A stretch of 64,000 bases of DNA. It comes from Aromatoleum toluvorans. GTDB taxonomy: Bacteria > Pseudomonadota > Gammaproteobacteria > Burkholderiales > Rhodocyclaceae. Positions 29,789-40,448 of the stretch are shown in pieces (within the stretch, counting starts at the first letter, position 1; the number at the start of each line of letters is the position of its first letter). The notes below the pieces were generated by a model. It made no database searches. It had not been told where the DNA came from and saw only the letters and a list, made by a program, of their open reading frames with translations. Where the stretch lies: assembly GCF_012910905.1 (NCBI RefSeq), contig NZ_WTVN01000026.1:1-64000 (forward strand), written 5' to 3'. Both the position numbers and the translations under genes were made by a program.

Positions 29789-32167
29789 ATGCAATTCTCG
29801 GAACAGTGGCTGCGGAGCCTCGTCAATCCTCCGCTCGACAGCGAGGCGCTCGGACATCTGCTGACGATGGCCGGCCTCGAGGTCGAAGAATCCGCGCCGG
29901 TCGCGCCGCCTTTCAGCGGCGTGGTCGTCGCGCAGATCGTCGACGCGGAAAAGCACCCGAACGCCGACAAGCTGAAGCTGTGCAAGGTCGACGCGGGGCA
30001 GGGCGAGTTGCTGCAGATCGTCTGCGGCGCGCCGAATGCCGCGGTCGGCATGAAGGTGCCCTGCGCCGTCGTCGGCGCGAAACTGCCCGGCTTCGAAATC
30101 AAGGCGGCCAAGCTGCGCGGTGTCGAGTCGTTCGGCATGCTGTGCTCGTCCCGCGAGCTGGGGCTGTCGGAGGACCATGGCGGTCTGCTCGAACTTCCGT
30201 CCGACGCGCCGATCGGCACGAGTGTGCGCGACTATCTCGCGCTCGACGACACGCTCTTCACGATCAAGCTGACGCCCAACCGTGCGGATTGCCTGAGCCT
30301 CGTCGGCGTCGCTCGCGAGGTCGCGGCGCTGACCGCCCAGCCGCTCGCCGTGCCCGATGTCGTGGCTGTCGCGCCGACGATCGACGACCGTCGCGCGATC
30401 GTGCTCGACGCGCCGGCGGCGTGCCCGCGCTACATCGGCCGCATCCTGCGCGGCGTCGACGCGAAGGCGCCGCCGCCCGACTGGATGAAGCAGCGCCTGC
30501 AGCGCTGCGGCGTGCGTTCGATCAGTGCGCTGGTCGACGTCACCAACTATGTCATGCTCGAGCTCGGCCAGCCCTTGCACGCGTTCGACAACGCGCGCCT
30601 GTCCGGTGCGATCCACGTGCGCTTTCCGTCCGAGGGCGAGCAGGTGCTGCTGCTCAACGAGCAGACCGTCACCCCGTCGGCCGACACCCTGCTGATTGCC
30701 GACGAGGCGCGTGCGCTGGCACTGGCCGGGATCATGGGCGGGGAAGAGAGCGGCATCACGCTCGACACCACCGACGTGTTCCTCGAAAGCGCCTTCTTCG
30801 CGCCCGATGCGATCGCCGGGCGCGCGCGCAGCTACGGCTTCGTGTCCGACGCCTCGCACCGCTTCGAGCGTGGCGTGGATTTCGAGCTCGCCAGCCGCGC
30901 GATCGAGCGTGCGACGCAGCTGATCCTCGAAATCTGTGGCGGCGCTGCCGGGCCGGTGGTCGAGGCCGTGTCGAACGAGCACCTGCCGGCACGCAAGGCG
31001 GTGCGCCTGCGCCCGGCGCGTGCACGCCGCCTGCTCGGCATTGGCCTCGACGATAGCGCGATCACAAAACTGCTCGCTGGCGTGCATCTCGACGTGCGTC
31101 AGGACGGCGAAAACCTGCTCGTCGTGCCGCCGTCCTTCCGCTTCGATATCGAGATCGAGGAGGACCTGATCGAGGAAATCGCGCGCCTCTACGGCTACGA
31201 CAACATCCCGGCCCTGCCGCCGCAGGGGAGCCTCGCGATGCTCGATCGTTCGGAATCCGGCCGCAATGCCTGGGACGTGCGTCACCTGCTGGCGGGTCGG
31301 GATTATCAGGAAGTGGTCAACTACGCCTTCGTCGAAGAGGCGTGGGAGCGCGATTTCTGCGCCAACGAGACGCCGATCCGGCTTGCGAACCCGATCGCCA
31401 GCCAGATGAGCGTGATGCGCAGCAGCCTGATCCCGGGCCTCGCGGGCAACCTCGTCGCCAATCGCAAGCGCCAGCAGGCACGCGTGCGTGTCTTCGAGAT
31501 CGGCCGCTGCTTCGAGCGCAAGGCCGACGGCGAACCCGTCACCGGTTTCCATCAGCCGATGCGCGTTGCCGGGCTCGCGGGCGGGCCCGCGCTGCCCGAG
31601 CAGTGGGGCGCGCCGACGCGCAATATCGATTTCTACGACGTCAAGGCGGACGTCGAGGCGCTGTTTCCGCCGCGCGTCCTGAAATTCGAACCCGTATCCG
31701 ATCCCGCGTTGCACCCGGGGCGTGCGGCCGCCGTGCTGCTCGATGGGCGGCGCATCGGCGTCGTCGGCGAACTGCATCCGGTCTGGGTGCAGCGTTACGA
31801 CCTGGGGACGGCTCCGGTCGTGTTCGAGCTCGAGATGGATGCGGTGCTGCAGGCCCAGCTCCCGGCCTACGAGGAAATCTCGCGCCAGCCCGCGGTCACC
31901 CGCGACCTCGCGCTCGTGGTCGAGCAGGCGCTGCCGGTGGCGCGCGTGATCGAGGTGCTCGGCGAGTCGGCGCCCGACATCGTGAAGGGGGTTGAGCTCT
32001 TCGATGTGTATCATGGCAAGGGCATCGAGCCGGGCAAAAAGAGCCTTGCGTTCAGGGTGTTAATGCAAGATACTCAACGCACGCTTGAGGACGCGGAGGT
32101 GGATGCCGCTGTCACGGCGATTGTGCAGCATGCCGAAACGGTGCTCGGCGCCCGCTTGCGTGGATAG
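29789..32167 (+). CDS. pheT: phenylalanyl-tRNA synthetase beta subunit
   Basis: The 792-residue beta subunit has the N-terminal tRNA-binding OB domain (about 40-150), the B3/B4 editing region, the B5 domain, a degenerate catalytic-like core and the C-terminal anticodon-binding (FDX-ACB) domain (about 700-792). The length is typical. ihfA follows seven bases later. Confidence 0.97.
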   Translation: MQFSEQWLRSLVNPPLDSEALGHLLTMAGLEVEESAPVAPPFSGVVVAQIVDAEKHPNADKLKLCKVDAGQGELLQIVCGAPNAAVGMKVPCAVVGAKLPGFEIKAAKLRGVESFGMLCSSRELGLSEDHGGLLELPSDAPIGTSVRDYLALDDTLFTIKLTPNRADCLSLVGVAREVAALTAQPLAVPDVVAVAPTIDDRRAIVLDAPAACPRYIGRILRGVDAKAPPPDWMKQRLQRCGVRSISALVDVTNYVMLELGQPLHAFDNARLSGAIHVRFPSEGEQVLLLNEQTVTPSADTLLIADEARALALAGIMGGEESGITLDTTDVFLESAFFAPDAIAGRARSYGFVSDASHRFERGVDFELASRAIERATQLILEICGGAAGPVVEAVSNEHLPARKAVRLRPARARRLLGIGLDDSAITKLLAGVHLDVRQDGENLLVVPPSFRFDIEIEEDLIEEIARLYGYDNIPALPPQGSLAMLDRSESGRNAWDVRHLLAGRDYQEVVNYAFVEEAWERDFCANETPIRLANPIASQMSVMRSSLIPGLAGNLVANRKRQQARVRVFEIGRCFERKADGEPVTGFHQPMRVAGLAGGPALPEQWGAPTRNIDFYDVKADVEALFPPRVLKFEPVSDPALHPGRAAAVLLDGRRIGVVGELHPVWVQRYDLGTAPVVFELEMDAVLQAQLPAYEEISRQPAVTRDLALVVEQALPVARVIEVLGESAPDIVKGVELFDVYHGKGIEPGKKSLAFRVLMQDTQRTLEDAEVDAAVTAIVQHAETVLGARLRG

Positions 32168-32174
32168 TCCCGGA

Positions 32175-32486
32175 ATGAATGTGACCCTGACCAAAGCAGA
32201 GCTGGCCGATCTGCTGTTCGAGCGTGTCGGCCTCAACAAGCGTGAAGCCAAGGACATGGTGGAAGGCTTTTTCGAGGAGATCCGGCTCGCGCTGGAGAAA
32301 GGCGAGTCCGTGAAGCTTTCCGGGTTCGGCAATTTTCAGTTGCGCGACAAGCCCCAGCGGCCGGGGCGCAACCCGAAGACGGGCGAGGAGATTCCGATCA
32401 CCGCGCGCCGTGTCGTCACCTTTCATGCCAGTCAGAAGCTTAAGGCAGCCGTGGAGCAGCTGAGCGATGCAGGCAAGCAGCCATAA
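32175..32486 (+). CDS. ihfA: integration host factor alpha subunit
   Basis: A 103-residue HU/IHF protein with [26 protein letters not shown] split over the beta-arm. Its partner ihfB is at 6647-6931. The ATG at 32175 is preceded by CCCGGA. Its 3' end overlaps the merR-family gene by 20 bases, so the two are coupled. Confidence 0.95.
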   Translation: MNVTLTKAELADLLFERVGLNKREAKDMVEGFFEEIRLALEKGESVKLSGFGNFQLRDKPQRPGRNPKTGEEIPITARRVVTFHASQKLKAAVEQLSDAGKQP

Positions 32487-32847
32487 CGAGGCTTCCGGGC
32501 CTCTGCCGCCGATTCCGGCAAAGCGCTACTTCACGATCGGCGAAGTCAGTGAACTGTGTGCAGTGAAGCCCCATGTACTGCGTTACTGGGAGCAGGAATT
32601 CACCCAGCTGAAGCCGGTCAAGCGACGCGGCAACCGACGCTACTACCAGCACCACGAGGTGCTGCTGGTGCGCCGTATCCGCGAGCTGCTGTATGACGAG
32701 GGCTTCACGATTTCCGGTGCGCGCAACAAGCTTGGCGAGTCGGCGATCCACGAGCAGGAGGTCGTCGAGGAATCGGAACGCCTGCGTCAGGCGCTGGCAG
32801 CCGTGCGCGAGGAAATCGTCGCGACGTTGGCATTGCTGAAAGCGTGA
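32467..32847 (+). CDS. MerR-family transcriptional regulator
   Basis: The 126 residues have a MerR-type winged helix (about 20-90: [25 protein letters not shown], given here in two motifs, [10 protein letters not shown] and [10 protein letters not shown]). A short helical tail follows, with no metal-binding cysteine set. The ligand is unknown. A MerR gene between ihfA and tRNA-Pro is common in betaproteobacteria. It starts inside ihfA (20-base overlap) in a different frame. Confidence 0.85.
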   Translation: MQASSHNEASGPLPPIPAKRYFTIGEVSELCAVKPHVLRYWEQEFTQLKPVKRRGNRRYYQHHEVLLVRRIRELLYDEGFTISGARNKLGESAIHEQEVVEESERLRQALAAVREEIVATLALLKA

Positions 32848-32854
32848 TTCAGCG

Positions 32855-32883
32855 CTGGCAAATATCCCGTACCCTGCTATAAT
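32855..32883 (+). promoter_or_regulatory. sigma-70 promoter of tRNA-Pro
   Basis: CTGGCA (4/6 to TTGACA) at 32855-32860, a 17-base spacer, and a perfect TATAAT at 32878-32883, 12 bases before the tRNA. Confidence 0.7.
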
Positions 32884-32894
32884 GTTGGCTTGTG

Positions 32895-32972
<78 letters not shown>

Positions 32973-32987
32973 ATAAATTCAGACAAG

Positions 32988-33016
32988 AACCGGCCGCTGG
33001 CCGGTTTTTGTTTTTC
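32988..33016 (+). terminator. intrinsic terminator after tRNA-Pro
   Basis: AACCGGCC / GGCCGGTT stem with a 3-base loop, followed by TTTGTTTTT. Confidence 0.88.
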
Positions 33017-33138
33017 AGCACTCCGTCGGGCTGTGCCGAGTGTCCGGGCGAAGTGCGTCGGTGTGCTAAGATGCTGGGCCGCCTCAGCGATACATCCGGC
33101 TCCGCATAGTGGTCTGTACCCCTCCGAACGGAAGAAAC

Positions 33139-33882
33139 ATGCGCATTCTGGTCAGTAACGACGACGGTTATTTTGCTCCCGGCATTGCCGCGCTGGCCGC
33201 GGCCCTTTCGGAGGTGGGCGATGTCACCGTCGTCGCGCCGGAGCGCGATCGCAGCGGCGCCAGCAATTCACTGACCCTCGATCGTCCCCTGTCGCTGCGT
33301 CGTGCGGCCAATGGTTTTCACTTCGTCAATGGCACGCCGACCGACTGCGTACACCTGGCGGTGACGGGCATGCTGGACCATCTGCCGGACATGGTGGTAT
33401 CGGGGATCAACCATGGCGCCAACATGGGCGACGACACGGTGTATTCCGGTACCGTCGCGGCCGCCACGGAAGGCTATCTCCTGGGAGTGCCATCGATTGC
33501 GATCTCGCTCGTCAGCAAGCAGGCGAGCGATTTTTCCACCGCGGCTCGCGTCGCGCGCGATCTGGCCGTGCGCTTCATGCGCGAGCCGTTCCGTCAGCCG
33601 GTGCTGCTGAACGTGAATGTGCCCGATCGTCCCTACGGGGAACTGCGCGGGCAGACGATCACGCGGCTGGGCAAGCGCCACAAGGCCGAAGCGGTCGTCC
33701 GCAGCGTGACGCCGCGCAATGAGACCGTGTATTGGGTCGGGGCTGCCGGCCAGGCCGCGGATGCCGGCGAAGGGACGGACTTTCATGCAGTTGCCGAAGG
33801 TTTCGTCTCGATCACGCCCCTGCAGATCGATCTGACGCACTACAACCTGATGCCGGGTGTCTCCGAGTGGCTGGCGCGATGA
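33139..33882 (+). CDS. surE: 5'/3'-nucleotidase SurE
   Basis: SurE is a metal-dependent phosphatase for nucleoside monophosphates and short polyphosphates, linked to stationary-phase survival. The 247 residues start [15 protein letters not shown], with the metal ligands Asp8 and Asp9, and contain [20 protein letters not shown]. The ATG at 33139 was chosen because the active-site motif starts at residue 7. It overlaps pcm by four bases (ATGA). Confidence 0.95.
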   Translation: MRILVSNDDGYFAPGIAALAAALSEVGDVTVVAPERDRSGASNSLTLDRPLSLRRAANGFHFVNGTPTDCVHLAVTGMLDHLPDMVVSGINHGANMGDDTVYSGTVAAATEGYLLGVPSIAISLVSKQASDFSTAARVARDLAVRFMREPFRQPVLLNVNVPDRPYGELRGQTITRLGKRHKAEAVVRSVTPRNETVYWVGAAGQAADAGEGTDFHAVAEGFVSITPLQIDLTHYNLMPGVSEWLAR

Positions 33883-34535
33883 GCTTGCGCAGGGCCGACG
33901 CCGGGCAGGCGGCCACGCGTGCGCGTGCGCGCATGGTGGAACGTTTGCGCGGGCAGGGGATCAGAGACGAGCGTGTCCTCGCGGCGATGATGCAGGTGCC
34001 GCGCCATGCCTTCGTCGAAGAAGGCCTGGCGTACAGCGCATACGACGACACCGCCTTGCCGATCGGCTATCAGCAGACGATCTCGCAGCCCTTCGTGGTC
34101 GCGAAGATGATCGAGACCTTGCGCGCAGGCCGCGAACTCGGCCGCACGCTGGAGGTCGGAGCAGGCTGTGGCTATCAGGCGGCGGTGCTGTCTTTCGTTG
34201 CGTCGGAAGTGTATGCGGTCGAGAGGATCCGATCGCTGCTGGATGTCGCGCGTGAGAACCTCAGGCCGCTGCGCCTGCCGAACGTTCGGCTGAAATGTGC
34301 GGATGGCACAATGGGTTTGCCCGAGGCCGCTCCGTATGACACGATTATTGTCGCGGCTGCCGCTGCGAGTGTGCCGGTGTCCCTCAAGGAGCAGCTTGCT
34401 CCGGGCGGACGACTGATGCTCCCGCTGGGCGGCGCGGATCAGCGGCTCGTGATGATCGAGCGGCAGGGCAATGTTTTTCGGGAGAGTCGCCTCGAAGCAG
34501 TGCGATTCGTCCCATTGTTAACTGGTACGGAATGA
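33879..34535 (+). CDS. pcm: protein-L-isoaspartate O-methyltransferase
   Basis: PCM repairs isoaspartyl residues in ageing proteins with SAM. The 218 residues carry a Rossmann methyltransferase motif [13 protein letters not shown] (about 90-102) and the family motif [10 protein letters not shown]. It is coupled to surE and nlpD by 4-base overlaps on both sides, the conserved surE-pcm-nlpD-rpoS order. Confidence 0.95.
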   Translation: MSLRRADAGQAATRARARMVERLRGQGIRDERVLAAMMQVPRHAFVEEGLAYSAYDDTALPIGYQQTISQPFVVAKMIETLRAGRELGRTLEVGAGCGYQAAVLSFVASEVYAVERIRSLLDVARENLRPLRLPNVRLKCADGTMGLPEAAPYDTIIVAAAAASVPVSLKEQLAPGGRLMLPLGGADQRLVMIERQGNVFRESRLEAVRFVPLLTGTE

Positions 34536-35467
34536 GTGATTCAGTGAAGCTTGGTCATGTGTGCCGCTGGCTGGCGCTGTGTGGCGTCGTCGCGGTGCTG
34601 TCCGGATGCGCCGCCACGCCGCGGCCAGCACCTGTTCGTGACAGTACTCCGCCTCCTCCGGCTGCGGAATCGGCGGCAACGGCGTCCGCATCGAAGGCCG
34701 AGGCGCCTTCCCACACGGTTCGTCCCGGAGACACCCTGTTGGGCATAGCGCGACAGTACGGGGTGACGACAAAGGATCTGGTCACATGGAACGGCCTCAC
34801 GGATCCGAACCAGATCCATGTCGGCCAGACGCTCAGGGTTGGTCCCGGATCGACTCCCGCCGCGACGAATGGTACGGTAGTGCAACCGATCGCGACGACT
34901 CAGCCGGTGGACATCCAGCCGGTCAAGCCTTCGGGTGACGCGGCAACGGCGGGAGGTCTCAAGCAGGAGCCGCGCGGCGGCAAGCAGCCGTACAGTGACG
35001 AGGCGTGGGCGTTGCTGAGTCCGCGCGGCGCCACGGCGCCGGGGTCTGCGGCTGCGGTGCCCGCACCTGCAACGGCACCGGAGCCGGACAAGGCGCCCGG
35101 CAATACCGCGTGGTTGTGGCCGGCTTCCGGCCAGGTGATCGGCACGTTCGACGAAGGTACGAACAAGGGTGTCGATATTGCCGGCAAGCTCGGGGATCCG
35201 GTCATCGCCTCGGCAGGCGGGAAGGTCGTGTATTCCGGCAGTGGCTTGCGTGGCTACGGAAAACTGGTCATTATCAAGCACGACGCGAATTACCTGACAG
35301 CCTATGCGCATAACCAGCAACTGCTGGTGAAGGAAGGTGATTCGGTCTCGAAGGGCCAGAAAATCGCCGAACTTGGCAGTACCGATGCGGATCGCCCCAA
35401 GGTGCATTTCGAGATCCGCAAGCAGGGCCGCCCGGTTGATCCGCTGAAGTATTTGCCTGCACGCTGA
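34532..35467 (+). CDS. nlpD: NlpD-like murein hydrolase activator (LysM + LytM lipoprotein)
   Basis: NlpD activates the cell-division amidase AmiC. The 311 residues have a lipobox (VLSGC, Cys at about 26), a LysM peptidoglycan-binding domain (about 60-105, [17 protein letters not shown]), a Pro/Ala linker and a C-terminal LytM/M23 domain. The first zinc His of active M23 enzymes is replaced in NKGVDIAG, as in E. coli NlpD, so a regulatory rather than hydrolytic role is expected. rpoS follows by ten bases, and its promoter may lie inside this gene. Confidence 0.92.
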   Translation: MSDSVKLGHVCRWLALCGVVAVLSGCAATPRPAPVRDSTPPPPAAESAATASASKAEAPSHTVRPGDTLLGIARQYGVTTKDLVTWNGLTDPNQIHVGQTLRVGPGSTPAATNGTVVQPIATTQPVDIQPVKPSGDAATAGGLKQEPRGGKQPYSDEAWALLSPRGATAPGSAAAVPAPATAPEPDKAPGNTAWLWPASGQVIGTFDEGTNKGVDIAGKLGDPVIASAGGKVVYSGSGLRGYGKLVIIKHDANYLTAYAHNQQLLVKEGDSVSKGQKIAELGSTDADRPKVHFEIRKQGRPVDPLKYLPAR

Positions 35468-35477
35468 CGAGGAGGCT

Positions 35478-36413
35478 ATGTACGATCCGGCAAGTCATGA
35501 CGATGTTGAAAGTCAGGAGCCGGATCTGCCTCTCGAGGTGGAGGTGTTCGTCGAACGTGTGGCGCCGGCTTTCGAGAACGAGTTTCTCAGCGACGTCACT
35601 CAGATCTACCTCAACGAAATCGGCGCCAACCCGCTGCTGACCGCCGAAGAGGAAGGCGCACTGGCGCGGCGCGTCAGGGCGGGGGATTTCGCGGCCCGGC
35701 AGACGATGATCGAGCGCAATCTGCGGCTGGTCGTCAATATCGCCAAACATTACCTGAATCGCGGCATTCCCTTGCTGGATCTGGTCGAGGAGGGAAACCT
35801 CGGCCTGATGCACGCGCTGGAAAAGTTCGATCCGGAGCGCGGGTTCCGCTTCTCGACTTACGCGACCTGGTGGATACGCCAGAACATCGAGCGTGCGATC
35901 ATGAACCAGTCGCGCACGATCCGGCTGCCGGTTCACGTCGTGAAGGAGCTGAATCAGGTCCTGAGGGCCCAGCGCAGCCTCGAGGCGGCCGGAAACGGCG
36001 AGTTCACGCTGGAGCAGATTGCCACGCGGCTGGAGAAATCCGTCGAGGAGGTGCGCGCGATCCTGGCCTTGAGCGAGCACACCGCGTCGCTCGATGCGCC
36101 GCTGGAGATCGACCCGACCTTGTCGATCGGGGAGTCGCTCGCGGATGACCAGGCGACCTCACCCGATCTGTCGATCCAGGATGCCGAGGTCGAGCAGCTG
36201 ATCCGCGAATGGATCGGCATGCTCAACGAGAAGCAGCGGCTCGTCATTCGCCATCGCTACGGACTGGACGAATGCGAGGTGATGACGCTGGAAGAGCTGG
36301 CAGCACGCCTGTCGCTCACGCGCGAGCGGGTCCGTCAGATCCAGCTCGAGGCCTTGAGCCAGCTGCGGCGCACCGTCAAGCGCCGCGGAATTTCGCGCGA
36401 CGAACTCCTCTGA
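35478..36413 (+). CDS. rpoS: RNA polymerase sigma factor RpoS
   Basis: The stationary-phase and stress sigma factor. The 311 residues contain region 1.2 (about 40-75), region 2 ([28 protein letters not shown]), region 3 and region 4 with a helix-turn-helix ([16 protein letters not shown]). A GAGG site precedes the ATG. The location after nlpD supports RpoS over RpoD or RpoH. Confidence 0.95.
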   Translation: MYDPASHDDVESQEPDLPLEVEVFVERVAPAFENEFLSDVTQIYLNEIGANPLLTAEEEGALARRVRAGDFAARQTMIERNLRLVVNIAKHYLNRGIPLLDLVEEGNLGLMHALEKFDPERGFRFSTYATWWIRQNIERAIMNQSRTIRLPVHVVKELNQVLRAQRSLEAAGNGEFTLEQIATRLEKSVEEVRAILALSEHTASLDAPLEIDPTLSIGESLADDQATSPDLSIQDAEVEQLIREWIGMLNEKQRLVIRHRYGLDECEVMTLEELAARLSLTRERVRQIQLEALSQLRRTVKRRGISRDELL

Positions 36414-36440
36414 TGTATTCCGCCTGCCTGCGGCCGGGAC

Positions 36441-37454
36441 TCACTGGCCGTTGCTGGCGACGCTCGTGTACTGATCGCGCAGCGCGCGGGCCAGTTCGAA
36501 CACTGCCATCGCGTAGAAGCTGCTCTTGTTGTAGCGCGTGATCGCGTAGAAGTTGCGATAGCCGAGCCAGTATTCGGTTGGTGCGCCCGGGGTCGCAAGG
36601 TCGACGAGGGTTGCGGGCGCCGCCGGGGGATTGCTGCTGGCGGCGACGATTCCCGCCGCGGCGATCTGCTCTGGCGTCAGAACGGGTTCGATGCCGGCGT
36701 CGACGAGGGCTTGCGCGTTCGTCTCGGGCGACAGCAGGGCGGGAACCGCAACCGGCTCGCCACGTACCCACCCGTGCCGGGCCAGATAGTTCGCCACGCT
36801 GCCGATGGCGTCGACGGGTTCGTTGTCGAAATCGATATGACCGTTGCCGTCGAAATCGACGGCATAGTTGCGGATGCTGCTGGGCAGAAACTGGGGGTAG
36901 CCGATCGCGCCTGCGTAGGAACCGTAGTAGGAAAGCGGGTCGCGGACCTGTTCGCGGGCGAGGAGGAAGAGCTGTTCGAGCTCGCCGAGGAACAGCGACG
37001 CGCGCGGCGGATAATCGAATGCCAGGGTGGCGAGGGCCGAGACAGTCTCGAAATTACCGGTGTTGCGGCCGTAGAAGGTCTCCACGCCGATGATGGCGAC
37101 GATGATTTCGGGCGGTACGCCATACTGCTCGGCCGCTTTCTGCAGCGCCGCGGCGTAGGTCTGCCAGAAGGCGACGCCGCCGTCGATGCGCTTGCCGTCG
37201 AGGAAGCGTGCGCGGTAGCGCTGCCATGAGCGTACGCCGGCGGTGGCGGGCGGGCGGATGAGTTCGATGACGCGGGGTTCGTGGTGGGCCTGTCCGAGTG
37301 CGGCAAGCACGTCGTCACGATTGAAGCCATGCTTTTCCTGCATGGCCGTCGCAAAGCTGAGGCCCTCGGGGCGTTCGGCATAGGAGCCGCCGGCGAGGCT
37401 CGGCTGGGAAATCAGTCCGAGACAGAGGATCGCGGCGACGAGGGTGCGTTTCAT
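36441..37454 (-). CDS. mltB: membrane-bound lytic transglycosylase B
   Basis: MltB cleaves peptidoglycan glycan strands to 1,6-anhydro ends. The 337 residues have a signal peptide (about 1-21; no lipobox Cys follows, so it may be soluble periplasmic), the catalytic Glu125 in GVETFYGRNTG, and SSIRNYAVDFDGNGHIDF. The ATG overlaps the upstream transglutaminase stop (ATGA), making it the last gene of a minus-strand operon. It converges with rpoS with only 27 bases between. Confidence 0.93.
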   Translation of the reverse strand: MKRTLVAAILCLGLISQPSLAGGSYAERPEGLSFATAMQEKHGFNRDDVLAALGQAHHEPRVIELIRPPATAGVRSWQRYRARFLDGKRIDGGVAFWQTYAAALQKAAEQYGVPPEIIVAIIGVETFYGRNTGNFETVSALATLAFDYPPRASLFLGELEQLFLLAREQVRDPLSYYGSYAGAIGYPQFLPSSIRNYAVDFDGNGHIDFDNEPVDAIGSVANYLARHGWVRGEPVAVPALLSPETNAQALVDAGIEPVLTPEQIAAAGIVAASSNPPAAPATLVDLATPGAPTEYWLGYRNFYAITRYNKSSFYAMAVFELARALRDQYTSVASNGQ

Positions 37455-39400
37455 TTAAGGTTCAATCTCCGGATGGATCGGGCGAGTTCGCGCACGCTGT
37501 GCGGGTCGGCGTGGTCTGCGCCGTAACGCAGCCTGGCGTAACGCTCGGTGATCGTGCGCAGGGCCTCTGCCTGGCCGGGGAAGGCCGTCGACAGCCGCTG
37601 GCCGTACTCGAGCGGGCCTTCCCACGGGTGCCGTGCTGCGCCGTGACGGGCGAGTTTACGGGAAAGTCGTGCCCATGCGGCGTCGAGCGGGTCGTACCGC
37701 CGGCGCTGGGCAAACGCCCAGGCGAAGAGCAGCAGCATCAGCGCCGTTGCGGATGCCCCGAGGAGGACGGCCAGGGTGCGCCAGTCCGGCTGGGAGAAGC
37801 CGATCCGTTCGAGCAGTTCGCGTTGCCGGTCGGGATTGTATCCAAGAACCCACTGGTTCCACGTATTGGACAAGGCTTCCCAGCGGTGGCGCAGATCCCG
37901 CAGCCAGTCCAGGCCGGGGCGCCGGAGCAGCGGGAGGGCGTCCCATTCGGGCAGGGCGGCGCTGAGGCCCGACTCGATCCGGGCGGGGGCCGACAGCGCG
38001 GTCGGGTCGACGCGGATCCAACCGCGCCCGGCGAGCCAGACTTCCGCCCAGGCGTGGGCGTCGGACTGGCGCACGACCAGGCTGCGGTCGACCGGGTTGA
38101 TTTCCCCGCCCTGATAGCCCGTGACCACGCGCGCCGGCACGCCGGCCGCGCGCATCAGGAACACGAAGGCGGAGGCGAAATGCTCGCAGAAGCCCTGCCG
38201 CGTGTCGAACAGGAACTCGTCCACCGCGTGGGTGCCGAGCAGGGGCGGGCTGAGCGTGTAGGTCAGGCCGATGCTGCGCAGGCGTTCGAGCGTGCGTACG
38301 AGGATGGCGTCGTGATCCGGGGCACCGGCGGCGATCTCCCGCGCGAGTTCGCGGGTGCGTGGGTTGACGTTCGCCGGCAGGCGCCGCGCTTCGGCGAGGG
38401 CCGCGGCGGTTTCGGTGAGGCCGATGGCCGTGGCGGGATACGAGCGCAGGTCGAAGCGTGCGCGAACCCGCACGGGCTGCTCGGCCAGCAGCCGGTAGTC
38501 GCTGGTGTAGCGCGCATTGGGGAGATTCGCGGCGGGGAAGTCGAGCGCGAGGAGCCACGGCTGATTGTGCGGCTCGAGCGTGAGGCGGTAACTGTAGCCT
38601 GTTCCCGACGGTTCGTAACCGGGGGCGGTCGCAGCGACGCTGAGGCCGGGTCGCCAGGTTCGTCCGTCGTAGCGGGTGAGTACCGGACCCCGCCAGTAGC
38701 GCTGCGCGGGCGGAGGCGGGACGCCGTCGAACTCGGCCCGGAAGGCGATCGCGTCGGACAGGCCGAGCTGGCTGATCGATCCGGGCGCCATCGAGTCGGA
38801 TAGCCCGGTCATGCCGCTGTACGCGTCTGCCGGCAGGCCCCACAGTGGCCCCTGGACGCGCGGGAACAGCACGAACAGGACCAGCATGAAGGGCAGTCCC
38901 TGGGCGAGGAGCACGGCGCCCGTTCGCAGCTGCGCAGCCGGGCGTGCGCCGTCGTCTTCGAGGCTCAGCAGGGTGGTGGTCGCGAGGAGGGTGCCGGCGA
39001 GTGCGAGTGCCGCGATGCCCGGCGTCTGGTTGTCGAAGAAGAGGCCGGCCTGCAGGAAGAAGGTGAGCAGTACCGCAGCACGGACGTCGCGCGTGGTGCG
39101 CGATTCGAGCAGCTTCAGGCACAGCAGCACTGCCAGCAGCGCAACGCCCGGATCCTTGCCGAAGAAATGCCCGAATTCGAGCTTCACGCCCACCCCCGAT
39201 GCGATGGCGATCAGCACGATCACGAGCTGATGCGGAGGCTCTCCGCGCCGCCACGACAGGGCCGCGCGCACGGCAACGAGGCTGGCGCACAGGATCACCA
39301 GCCAGGCGGAAAGCTCGATCGCGTGCGGCGCGACCGTCGCAGCCACGGCGGCGAGAAGCCAGCCGAATTGCAGCGGTGTCGGTGTGCGCACTTCACGCAT
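37451..39400 (-). CDS. TgpA-like membrane transglutaminase (DUF3488-transglutaminase-DUF4129)
   Basis: The 649 residues start with six to seven membrane helices (about 8-185, DUF3488). A periplasmic transglutaminase-like domain follows with catalytic Cys in RQGFCEHFASAF, His in DAHAWAEVW and Asp in WIRVDPT. A membrane segment near 555-575 and a DUF4129-type tail complete the layout. It resembles P. aeruginosa TgpA, an essential protein whose substrate is not settled. The start overlaps the DUF58 gene by eight bases. It acts with the MoxR ATPase and DUF58 protein encoded upstream. Confidence 0.88.
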   Translation of the reverse strand: MREVRTPTPLQFGWLLAAVAATVAPHAIELSAWLVILCASLVAVRAALSWRRGEPPHQLVIVLIAIASGVGVKLEFGHFFGKDPGVALLAVLLCLKLLESRTTRDVRAAVLLTFFLQAGLFFDNQTPGIAALALAGTLLATTTLLSLEDDGARPAAQLRTGAVLLAQGLPFMLVLFVLFPRVQGPLWGLPADAYSGMTGLSDSMAPGSISQLGLSDAIAFRAEFDGVPPPPAQRYWRGPVLTRYDGRTWRPGLSVAATAPGYEPSGTGYSYRLTLEPHNQPWLLALDFPAANLPNARYTSDYRLLAEQPVRVRARFDLRSYPATAIGLTETAAALAEARRLPANVNPRTRELAREIAAGAPDHDAILVRTLERLRSIGLTYTLSPPLLGTHAVDEFLFDTRQGFCEHFASAFVFLMRAAGVPARVVTGYQGGEINPVDRSLVVRQSDAHAWAEVWLAGRGWIRVDPTALSAPARIESGLSAALPEWDALPLLRRPGLDWLRDLRHRWEALSNTWNQWVLGYNPDRQRELLERIGFSQPDWRTLAVLLGASATALMLLLFAWAFAQRRRYDPLDAAWARLSRKLARHGAARHPWEGPLEYGQRLSTAFPGQAEALRTITERYARLRYGADHADPHSVRELARSIRRLNLK

Positions 39401-40448
39401 CGGCGGCGTATCCCGTTCCGAAAAGGGCGAGTCGCCGCAGGCAGTTCGCGCAATGGCCGGACCCGCGACCGACGGCGACGCTTGCGTGGGGCAGGGCGAG
39501 AGAGAAGGCGAGCCCGTGCTGCTCCGCGATCACGATCCAGGCCGCGAGGCGCGACAGGCGCGCTTCCGTGCCGAGGGTCGCCGGCAGGGCGTCCCAGTCG
39601 AGATGAACCTCGCCCCCGTCCAGTCCGCTGAACTGCTTGGTGAGCATCGGCCCGCCGCGGGCGAGGATTTTCCACGCAACATGGCGCGGCGAATCCGCCG
39701 CCTGGTGCGGGCGCAGTCCGGCAAAATCGTCGTCACCGCCGCCGCTGCTGCGTTGGCCGAGGGTGCGCGCGGCGGATTCCGGCAGGGGCGGCGGCATGGG
39801 CTCGGGCGCGGGGTACACGAGGCAGCGCTGATCGGGAACGAGCACGCTCCAGGCGCGGATCAGTCCCAGCGGATACGTCGTTTCGATGTGCACGCGGCCA
39901 AGCTGCATCCAGCCGCGTTGCGTGGTCGGCAGCGCGAGCAGGACGTCGGCGCTGTCCTCGGCGGCGATCGCGAACGGTGCGATGGTGCTGCGTGCCTTGA
40001 GGCGCAGGGATGGGCGTCGCGACCGCCGCCGGTTGCTCACGACGAGGCGGAAGCTGGCGCTCTCGCCGGCGAAGGCCGGGTCCGCCCGCCCGGGCGTGAT
40101 CGAGAGGTGGAGCAGATTGCGGAATGCATGCACGATGCTCGCGACCGCGACGCCGCCGAGCAGGAAAACAAGCGCGTAACCGAGGCTCAGGTTGTAGTTG
40201 ATCGATGCGATCAGCATGATCAGGAGTGCGCCGGCGAAGGCCAGGCCGGCGGAGGTCGGCATCACGAAGATGCGCCGCTGGCCGAGTACGATCGGTGCAG
40301 GTTCTGGCCGTCCGACGCGAAACAGCCAGCGATCGAGGTGGGCGCGCAGGGCAAGGAGGTGCGGCACGAAGGGGGCGAGCCGCCGGGCGACGAGCGGGTG
40401 ACGCCCGGCGAGGAAGGGGCGACGCGGGGCGTCGGGGCGAGTGTGCAT
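39393..40448 (-). CDS. DUF58 domain-containing membrane protein
   Basis: The 351 residues have two adjacent membrane helices (about 62-105), then a periplasm- or cytoplasm-facing region and the DUF58 domain (about 215-300; GGGDDDFAGLRPHQAADSPR is the conserved centre). DUF58 proteins are typically encoded beside MoxR ATPases and transglutaminases. The molecular function is unknown. The start codon overlaps the moxR stop by one base. Confidence 0.85.
   Translation of the reverse strand: MHTRPDAPRRPFLAGRHPLVARRLAPFVPHLLALRAHLDRWLFRVGRPEPAPIVLGQRRIFVMPTSAGLAFAGALLIMLIASINYNLSLGYALVFLLGGVAVASIVHAFRNLLHLSITPGRADPAFAGESASFRLVVSNRRRSRRPSLRLKARSTIAPFAIAAEDSADVLLALPTTQRGWMQLGRVHIETTYPLGLIRAWSVLVPDQRCLVYPAPEPMPPPLPESAARTLGQRSSGGGDDDFAGLRPHQAADSPRHVAWKILARGGPMLTKQFSGLDGGEVHLDWDALPATLGTEARLSRLAAWIVIAEQHGLAFSLALPHASVAVGRGSGHCANCLRRLALFGTGYAADA

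Noticed and set aside
34532-35467. Loss of the M23 zinc ligand in NlpD as a novelty
   Set aside because: The same replacement occurs in E. coli NlpD, which is a known non-enzymatic amidase activator.
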